DNA of 10,628 nucleotides, taken from NCBI GenBank assembly GCA_964367905.1, contig CAYIZP010000067.1, forward strand, positions 1 to 10,628. The letters are read 5' to 3'. How positions within the stretch are numbered: position 1 is the first letter of the stretch; each line of letters opens with the position of its first letter. The notes under the pieces are model-generated. The model worked only from the letters and a program-made list of their open reading frames with translations. It searched no databases and was not told the DNA's origin. The DNA comes from CAUPWF01 sp964367905 (GTDB lineage Bacteria; Bacillota; Clostridia; Lachnospirales; Lachnospiraceae). Shown piece by piece: positions 5,941-10,628 of this stretch. The position numbers were made by a program, and so were the translations under genes.

Positions 5941-6274
5941 CTACACTCTTTGTCATGAGTTTCCTCCTTATTCAGTTGTGCTGCAAGGAGAAGTTATTTC
6001 GAATGCAGAAATCATTGACAAATACATGAATTCTAACTTTTTCACACTCCTTGCTCTACTATGGGGGTTCAAGCATGAAGTTACTGAATGGTTACAAGTG
6101 AATGTAATGTTGAATTTCACTTATCATTCTTAGAAAAAGGACACCACATGTCGTGGTAAAGAATTGAACTTGTATGCTTACATTAATAATAACATGACTG
6201 GTTTATATTGACAACACAAATTCCAAAGGGACTGGATTTTCCCCTTGTACAATAGAATTTTCTATTCATCACAC
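5941..6274. other. 334-bp stretch without a convincing gene: old leader of the Rpn gene plus operon 3' flank
   Basis: The part next to the remnant (5957 to about 6135) is probably the former leader of the Rpn gene, ending in the strong AAGGAGG at 5968-5962. It contains a 7-bp inverted repeat, AAGTGAA (6096-6102) and TTCACTT (6116-6122), and a small one, ACCAC/GTGGT (6143-6157). A plus-strand open frame crosses it (to 6133), but its first third is antisense to the Rpn remnant, so it was not called. The remainder (6160-6274) is AT-rich 3' flank of the DUF5028-like gene with the weak hairpin at 6224-6247. Confidence 0.45.
6224..6247 (-). terminator. weak candidate terminator of the ABC operon
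   Basis: On the minus strand CAAGGGG (6247-6241) and CCCTTTG (6230-6224) form a 7-bp stem with one G-U pair and a 10-nt loop, about 30 nt after the last stop codon of the operon. Only a short, interrupted T-rich stretch follows, so termination may be inefficient. No better hairpin is visible in this gap. Confidence 0.35.
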
Positions 6275-6931
6275 CTAAAACTCTACTTCAATTACCTTTC
6301 GAATTGGAAAATAAGAGATTGGAAGATAAAATTTATCATTCTCTATCATCTGATTTACCTTATCACGATTCACCCCCATATCATAAGATGATGGTATGAA
6401 TGGTATTGTTACATCTGCTTCTGTATCTTCCCTCAAACGAATAAATGGGATTCCATCAAAATTCTCATCTATAAGTTCCAATGTCTCAAAATCCACGGAT
6501 AGATTCAAGGACTTATCATAGAGTGAATAATTTAATAATGGAATGCTGCCATCTGTATTTCCATTGTTTTTTAAAGTGAGATGCAACAGACAAATATAAT
6601 CCGGAGCTGGATATTCATCAGAAAAGTTTTCTTCGTACGAAGTATTTTCATCGTTCACCACGCCACCATGCAGCTCTATATATTCCTGATAATCGACCAG
6701 CTCTGTTCCATTTACTCGCACAGCATATCCATCTAAATTCTCCCCTGTATCCAAATAAAAGTTTTCCCCGATGCCAACCATCTCACCTACATGAAAAGTT
6801 TCTATCTGCTGTTTGTATGCCATTTCATTTGTGATGTGGAACTGATTCCACCACAAAATAAATACGACCAATATCACACTTGCTATTAAGACAAAAATAT
6901 AATAGTTAGATTTCTTAGAATTTCTCTTCAT
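6275..6931 (-). CDS. DUF5028-like membrane-anchored protein
   Basis: A 218-residue protein. MKRNSKKSNYY leads into a single hydrophobic helix at about residues 11-28 (IFVLIASVILVVFILWW) with no Cys, so it is a signal anchor and the rest lies outside. The ectodomain resembles a DUF4352-type immunoglobulin-like fold: 'FHVGEMVGIGENFYLD', 'GYAVRVNGTELVDYQEY', then 'DYICLLHLTLKNNGNTDGSI', the usual 'k.vvv.vtvkN.g..' strand, and 'EADVTIPFIPSS'. The context, directly after an ABC ATPase gene (28 nt), fits the family named DUF5028 in clostridia; the name is from memory. GGGAG lies 9 nt before the ATG. As last gene of the operon it probably helps the transporter sense or sequester an extracellular ligand. 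Function is inferred only from position. Confidence 0.7.
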   Translation of the reverse strand: MKRNSKKSNYYIFVLIASVILVVFILWWNQFHITNEMAYKQQIETFHVGEMVGIGENFYLDTGENLDGYAVRVNGTELVDYQEYIELHGGVVNDENTSYEENFSDEYPAPDYICLLHLTLKNNGNTDGSIPLLNYSLYDKSLNLSVDFETLELIDENFDGIPFIRLREDTEADVTIPFIPSSYDMGVNRDKVNQMIENDKFYLPISYFPIRKVIEVEF

Positions 6932-6959
6932 ATTGATTGTCTCCCTGATTTGTATTTTA

Positions 6960-7592
6960 CTAGTTCTCCTTTACTCTTCCACTTTCCATGTGGTAGATGT
7001 CGTCTGCCAGTTCATCTAATATCTTAGTGTCGTGACAGGAAAGTATAACCGTCGCTCCACGTTCTTTTTCTTCTAATACAATGGATTTTACCAATTCCAC
7101 GCCAGCTTCATCCAGAGAGTTCGTAGGTTCGTCCAATATGACAATATCTGGTGCTTCCATAATTGCAGCTGCAATTCCAAGCCTTTGCTTCATACCGAGT
7201 GAAAATTTTTTATATTTTTTTCTTCCATTTTCTTTTAATCCTACTCGTTCCATCACCTCATCGATTTGTTCCTTATGAATGACACCTTTTATGGAAGCAA
7301 GCATGGTCAAATTATCATACCCATTGTAGTCATTGAGAAATGATGGATTCTCCAACATGATTCCAATACTTGGTGGGAAACTGATATCTTTTCCTAGACG
7401 TTTGCCATTTAAAATCACTTCTCCTGATGAAGGGTAAATTAACCCTGCAATCAACCGCATCATCATTGTTTTTCCAGACCCATTAATCCCTTGAAACCCT
7501 ATGATTCGATGATTCTGCAATGTACAATTGACATGTTCGATTACTGTATGCTTATTTAGCCTTTTTGATACATCTTGAAATATAATTGCCAT
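6960..7592 (-). CDS. ABC transporter ATPase, LanF/BcrA type
   Basis: A 210-residue single ATPase domain. Walker A is GINGSGKT (35-42), the signature is SLGMKQR (131-137, variant of LSGGQ), Walker B is IVILDEPT (150-157), the D-loop is SLD (159-161), and the switch His is His187 (LSCHD). At the Q-loop position the sequence is IGIMLENPSF with Glu81 instead of Gln. This E-loop is established as characteristic of LanF immunity ATPases of lanthipeptide clusters and their BcrA relatives. At 210 residues the protein is near the minimal size, lacking the C-terminal extension of some family members. AAGGAG sits 6 nt before the ATG, and the gene starts 3 nt after the stop of the permease gene, so translation is coupled. 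It should power the two permeases encoded just upstream. Confidence 0.93.
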   Translation of the reverse strand: MAIIFQDVSKRLNKHTVIEHVNCTLQNHRIIGFQGINGSGKTMMMRLIAGLIYPSSGEVILNGKRLGKDISFPPSIGIMLENPSFLNDYNGYDNLTMLASIKGVIHKEQIDEVMERVGLKENGRKKYKKFSLGMKQRLGIAAAIMEAPDIVILDEPTNSLDEAGVELVKSIVLEEKERGATVILSCHDTKILDELADDIYHMESGRVKEN

Positions 7593-7595
7593 AAC

Positions 7596-8590
7596 CTACT
7601 CCTTACTATTTAAAATATTGTATCTTCGAAACACCCACAATCCACCTAGAATACTCACAATCCCTAGACCAATTGCATATAAAACTCCAAGGAAACCATC
7701 GAACCCATTTGTAATGAACTGATTGCTTCTAATAGCCATCGCATAACTACCAACGAAAAATGGATTCATATAATATGTCGATGCAATTAAGATGATAACG
7801 GAAATCAGATAGCTAACAATTGGTTTTACTAGCAAGCATAAGAACATTTGCATCAGACTGATCGCTATAGTGACGAAACATGGTAGTATTATCGTTTCTA
7901 ATAACAGTGTTTTCCCTTGTCCTACATCTCCGATTATTTGGTGCTCTCCCACAATCATAAATTGGGACATAAACTCTGAGATATCTAATCCTATGGCTTG
8001 TTGATTCACGGCTAGAAGCACGAGAATCATCCCCCAAGCGAGGATATAAAATAGCAAAACTGCCATCATATTGCNNNNNNNNNNNNNNNNNNNNNNNNNN
8101 NNNNNNNNNNNNNNNNNNNNNNNNNNNNNNNNNNNNNNNNNNNNNNNNNNNNNNNNNNNNNNNNNNNNNNNNNNACGAGAATCATCCCCCAAGCGAGGAT
8201 ATAAAATAGCAAAACTGCCATCATATTGCAAACACATTTCGCTAACCACCATAGTGTTCTGCTTTCGGAACGATAAATGAACTGCTGACCAAATCCAATC
8301 AAATCATCATACATATAGTGAAGTGTGAAAAACAAGATGACGATATGATTCAATAGCCAGAGATACGGAATCACAAACTCTTCATTTGGGCTTGGGACAT
8401 ATTCTTTGATGCCTCCATACACATAATACAAACAATCTCCCAGGCTGTAGGTCATGACATTTGAGATTTGCAATTTCAAGCTAAAGTCATACCAAGCCAA
8501 CAGAATAAAGATAGAAAATAATAGGTATTTCTTATATTGTTTTACAACTCCCCGTTGCATATCTACCTGTAACAGCTTAAAGAACTTCAT
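7596..8590 (-). CDS. ABC-2-type permease subunit, interrupted by an assembly gap
   Basis: The gene starts at the ATG at 8590 (MKFFKLLQVDMQRGVVKQYK) and ends with the TAG at 7596. The start overlaps the previous gene by 14 nt. As written it is broken by 100 Ns (8075-8174). The sequence on both sides of the gap repeats the same 55 bases, so the protein segment CNMMAVLLFYILAWGMIL appears twice. Removing 155 bp (Ns plus one copy) leaves 840 bp, exactly 280 codons, giving a 279-residue protein with no frame break. It has several membrane helices: about residues 23-37, the LNHIVILFFTLHYM region, the MMAVLLFYILAWGMILVLLA region, and three near the C-terminus (LETIILPCFVTIAISLMQMF; IVSYLISVIILIAS; VLYAIGLGIVSILGGLWVF). 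That matches permeases of peptide-immunity exporters. It pairs with the other permease and the ATPase. Confidence 0.88.
8020..8074. repeat. 55-bp direct repeat, left of the gap
   Basis: Identical to 8175-8229. It ends exactly where the run of Ns begins, which is the mark of two overlapping contigs joined without merging. Confidence 0.95.
8075..8174. other. scaffold gap of exactly 100 Ns
   Basis: A placeholder gap. One hundred Ns is a conventional length for gaps of unknown size. Flanking identity and the reading frame indicate that no sequence is missing here. Confidence 0.97.
8175..8229. repeat. 55-bp direct repeat, right of the gap
   Basis: Identical to 8020-8074 and starting at the first base after the Ns. 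The two copies probably represent one genomic site inside the permease gene. Confidence 0.95.
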
Positions 8591-9449
8591 CCCTTTTCCC
8601 CTTCACATATATGATTGCAATCGTAGATACAATCAATAGTATTGTAATAACCACAACCCCGATTCCCTGTGTATTGGTTCTCGAATGCAAGAAATTCGTA
8701 GGTACAAAATCAGGTCGAAATGTCGAATTGAAATTTTCATATGCAATGTGTTGCAAATAGTTAGCAGCTACCATCATAAGAAACGGTAAAAAAATCACGG
8801 TAAATAAATTTTTAATGAAAAAGGACAAACTGAAACTCAGTAGTGCGAATATTCCACCATATAGAGTGCTCATTCCTACATATAAAATAGTATGGAGTAG
8901 TGGATTCGTATACAGGATGTCCACCCACATGCTTCCAAACAACAAATGGTTATAATAGATATAGCCCACAAACAGATTTTCTGTAGGAATATACGCACTT
9001 ACTAACATAAGATTTGTAATCAAAGGGACTAGTACCACCGCTGCTCCTGAAAAGAACACAGCAATGATTTTCGCACAGAAATAATTTCGCTTATACACCC
9101 TTGTAAACACATTTCTTAAGTACCCTGTTTTTCGCTCTATATGAAAAGACCATGCAAAGGGAAGTGCTGCCCCAACAGGAAGCAATGCATAGAAAAGGCT
9201 AGAAGCTAAAGATAGTTCTTCGCCTCCAATCCATGAATTATATAACCCAAACATCTCTAGGTCTGGATTACTTACAAATTTGCCATCTTCCATGCAATAC
9301 GCTTCGATTTCTTGCGGATTATAGTTTCTTCTACTCTCTATCATATAACCAGCACTGAAGATTGCAAAGAATAGAAGCAAGCCAATACTCAAATAAAACC
9401 ATTTATTAAAAAAGGCTTTTTTCAATTCAAGTTTTATTATATTTTTCAT
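8577..9449 (-). CDS. ABC-2-type permease subunit
   Basis: A 290-residue membrane protein. MKNIIKLELKKAFFNKWFYL is the usual cytoplasmic start of ABC-2-type permeases. TM1 follows at about 17-37, then an extracellular loop ('NYNPQEIEAYCMEDGKF'). The cytoplasmic coupling region is 'HIERKTGYLRNVFTRVYKRN' after TM2, followed by helices in FCAKIIAVFFSGAAVVLVPL, LHTILYVGMSTLYGGIFALL, LFTVIFLPFLMMVAANYL and VVVITILLIVSTIAIIYV. It pairs with the second permease and the ATPase as an exporter. The start overlaps the lipoprotein stop by 4 nt (ATGA), with GAGGAG 8 nt upstream. The end overlaps the next permease by 14 nt (8577-8590). Both overlaps imply coupled translation. The substrate is not evident from sequence; a peptide antibiotic is suggested by the E-loop ATPase. 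Confidence 0.88.
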   Translation of the reverse strand: MKNIIKLELKKAFFNKWFYLSIGLLLFFAIFSAGYMIESRRNYNPQEIEAYCMEDGKFVSNPDLEMFGLYNSWIGGEELSLASSLFYALLPVGAALPFAWSFHIERKTGYLRNVFTRVYKRNYFCAKIIAVFFSGAAVVLVPLITNLMLVSAYIPTENLFVGYIYYNHLLFGSMWVDILYTNPLLHTILYVGMSTLYGGIFALLSFSLSFFIKNLFTVIFLPFLMMVAANYLQHIAYENFNSTFRPDFVPTNFLHSRTNTQGIGVVVITILLIVSTIAIIYVKGKRDEVL

Positions 9450-10276
9450 GATAAATTCTCCTCATTTATTTTATCAGCAAATAAATCGAGGAAAGTATGA
9501 ATATTATCTCCACTATCTGGGTGCACTGTAGAAACTTCCATATAGATATTTTCACTCTCTATGAATTCTTTGGCTACTATAATCCCAATTTTATAGGTTT
9601 TCTTTTCCCCGCTCTTCATTGTCGTCCGACTATATATTTTAGAAAACTCAGGGTCATCTATCGGTAAGTGTTCACTACAATATATAACTAAAGGTTCTAT
9701 ACTGTGGTTTTCTGGCAATGCTCCCATCCGCTCTCCAAAGTCCGCATTTCCTTTTTCTTCATCATAGTAACCAGTAAACGAACTTGACAAAGCTACTGTA
9801 ATTTCATCTGCACCGCCCTCAGGAGCCATATAGCTTGCTTCCATCTCCACTAATATAAATCCATTAGCTTGAAACATTTCTTCACTTCCATAAGGAAGCT
9901 CCTCGGGCTTAATCGGACTCTCATAGAGGGAGTCAAAGATTTCTATGCCATTCATCGTATACTCTAATCCTTGGATGCCCTGTTCCCAAGTTTCTCCACT
10001 CATGTCTGTACGTATAACATAATCAGACACTGGCTCCCCGAATCCTATATAGACCTTCTGCTCTTCTGCTACAGGTTTCGGTTGAGGTGCAACATCTTCT
10101 GGTGCAATTGTTGTCCCATCCGGTGTCACATATACCTCTTCCTCTTCTTCTCCCTCTGTTAGATTACGAATTCCCTCTTGTAATGAAGTATCTATTTCGG
10201 TAAAAGAACACCCTGTACTGATTCCGATGATAGATATAGCGATGAATACATGAATGATAGGCCTTTTATTTAACAT
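9446..10276 (-). CDS. DUF5027-like lipoprotein, first gene of the ABC operon
   Basis: A 276-residue protein. MLNKRPIIHVFIAISIIGIS precedes TGC (lipid Cys23). A tether of about residues 25-70 follows, rich in Glu, Pro and Ala ('EGEEEEEVYV', 'APQPKPVAEEQK'). The folded part begins 'VYIGFGEPVSDYVIRTDMS' and contains 'TMNGIEIFDSLYES', 'FILVEMEASYMAPEG' and 'SGEKKTYKIGIIVAKEF', a DUF4352-like immunoglobulin-type strand pattern shared in style with the last gene of the operon. The position before two permeases and an ATPase matches the clostridial DUF5027 family (name from memory). In lanthipeptide clusters a LanI lipoprotein sits beside LanFEG and binds the peptide; this is an analogy, not homology seen here. 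AAAGGGAAGG lies 6 nt before the ATG. Confidence 0.75.
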   Translation of the reverse strand: MLNKRPIIHVFIAISIIGISTGCSFTEIDTSLQEGIRNLTEGEEEEEVYVTPDGTTIAPEDVAPQPKPVAEEQKVYIGFGEPVSDYVIRTDMSGETWEQGIQGLEYTMNGIEIFDSLYESPIKPEELPYGSEEMFQANGFILVEMEASYMAPEGGADEITVALSSSFTGYYDEEKGNADFGERMGALPENHSIEPLVIYCSEHLPIDDPEFSKIYSRTTMKSGEKKTYKIGIIVAKEFIESENIYMEVSTVHPDSGDNIHTFLDLFADKINEENLS

Positions 10277-10408
10277 AATACACCTTCCCTTTCTCGCTGC
10301 TTAGCGTCTTCTAACTCCTTCTTTTATTTAATTCTAGTTCATGGACGTATCGTAGACTTCACAAACTTGTAAAATAGTTGTAACTTCTTAACATAAAATC
10401 AATAAAAC
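10277..10408 (-). promoter_or_regulatory. leader/promoter region of the ABC operon
   Basis: This is the only non-coding space upstream of the operon and follows a good terminator, so the promoter must lie here. No consensus pair is convincing. TAGAAT (10336-10331, minus) is a possible -10 without a matching -35 at 17 nt. A near-direct repeat, TTACAACTAT followed by TTTACAAGTT (about 10383-10362, minus), has the one-turn spacing typical of response-regulator sites, but the match is short. Confidence 0.3.
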
Positions 10409-10446
10409 AAAAAAGAGAGAAAATGCAATGTGATACATTTTCTCTC
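10409..10446 (-). terminator. intrinsic terminator of the right Rpn gene
   Basis: On the minus strand GAGAGAAAATG (10446-10436) pairs perfectly with CATTTTCTCTC (10425-10415) around a 10-nt loop, and TTTTTT (10414-10409) follows at once. It lies 25 nt after the stop codon of the Rpn-like frame and separates it from the ABC operon. Confidence 0.88.
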
Positions 10447-10628
10447 CCAGATATTAACGTTATAATAAAATCACTTATGATTAAATAGAACTTCATATAG
10501 CTCTTCTGCACTTACTTGTCCATTCTTATCATCCATTACCCCGAATATTTCGCTCACCAGTTTTTCATCGCACTCTAAGAACTGAGCCAAGTCATTGGAA
10601 TTCATCTTTCCATGTTTTTTCATAATTA
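10434..10628. repeat. 195-bp direct repeat, right copy (Rpn 3' end)
   Basis: Identical to 5481-5675 and in the same orientation, running to the window edge. Together the copies bracket the five-gene ABC operon. Confidence 0.95.
10471..10628 (-). CDS. Rpn-family nuclease/putative transposase, C-terminal end (runs off window)
   Basis: The last 51 complete codons and stop (10471-10473) of an Rpn-like frame, 'IMKKHGKMNSNDLAQFLE' to 'SAEELYEVLFNHK', identical to the end of the remnant at 5518-5940. The nuclease domain and the EWRREYM motif would lie beyond the window. Its intact terminator suggests this is the less decayed copy and possibly a full gene. Family identity rests on the longer copy at 5518-5940, because this segment alone is the variable C-terminus. 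Confidence 0.7.
   Translation of the reverse strand, partial: IMKKHGKMNSNDLAQFLECDEKLVSEIFGVMDDKNGQVSAEELYEVLFNHK

Noticed and set aside
5840..6133. Plus-strand 97-codon open frame
   Set aside because: Its first third is antisense to the Rpn remnant, it has no good ribosome site, and no family is recognised. The second part has a protein-like look but falls in the inferred Rpn leader.
6143..6157. ACCAC/GTGGT inverted repeat as a terminator or operator
   Set aside because: Five base pairs without a T-run or promoter nearby is within chance expectation.
8020..8229. 55-bp repeats as a CRISPR array, insertion target duplication or genuine tandem repeat
   Set aside because: Only two copies exist, they abut the Ns exactly, and collapsing them restores a reading frame, so contig overlap is the better explanation.
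8071..8280. Open frames crossing the N gap, including a 218-codon minus-strand frame starting at 8252
   Set aside because: They are artefacts of translating through Ns and the duplicated 55 bp. The permease start at 8590 is supported by its ribosome site and coupling.

Overview
The window comes from a low-G+C, SD-using Firmicute. The lipoprotein, Rpn-nuclease and ABC-exporter families, and the DUF5027/DUF5028-like pair, fit a Lachnospiraceae-type clostridium. That assignment is inference from protein families and AT-rich codon use; there is no marker gene here. Nearly everything reads on the minus strand. The exception is a two-gene plus-strand island at 2689-3854. The region looks accessory: it holds many small lipoproteins, broken genes, mobile-element debris and an unclosed scaffold gap.

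Layout, left to right. At 1-124 is the first 41 codons of an IS91-like transposase, running off the window. Its end region (about 125-205) abuts a broken lipoprotein gene (205-329) that also has a single-base deletion at its lipobox. Two intact lipoprotein genes follow upstream: a PepSY-like one (361-1305) and a beta-propeller-like one (1367-2470). They form one minus-strand unit with a clear promoter at 2506-2534. Divergent from it are two plus-strand YcxB-like genes. The first (2689-3382) is split by a perfect 10-bp tandem duplication. A junction patch (3855-4076) leads to a fourth lipoprotein (4077-5318) with a 13-bp inverted repeat in its leader.

The right half is a compact five-gene operon read from right to left: lipoprotein (9446-10276), ABC-2-type permease (8577-9449), second permease (7596-8590), ATPase (6960-7592) and a membrane-anchored DUF5028-like protein (6275-6931). 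The first four genes overlap or nearly touch. The ATPase has Glu81 where most ABC ATPases have the Q-loop Gln. This 'E-loop' is a hallmark of LanF/BcrA-type antimicrobial-peptide immunity transporters. The cassette therefore looks like a lanthipeptide- or bacitracin-type immunity exporter with two accessory extracytoplasmic proteins, although no biosynthetic gene is visible.

The operon is bracketed by direct repeats of the 3' end of an Rpn-family (recombination-promoting nuclease/putative transposase) gene. One is a 5'-truncated remnant at 5518-5940; the other runs off the window at 10471-10628. They are identical over 195 bp. The 100-N gap at 8075-8174 is flanked by identical 55-bp sequences. 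Collapsing the gap plus one copy restores a single in-frame 279-residue permease, so the gap is very probably an assembly artefact and not missing DNA.
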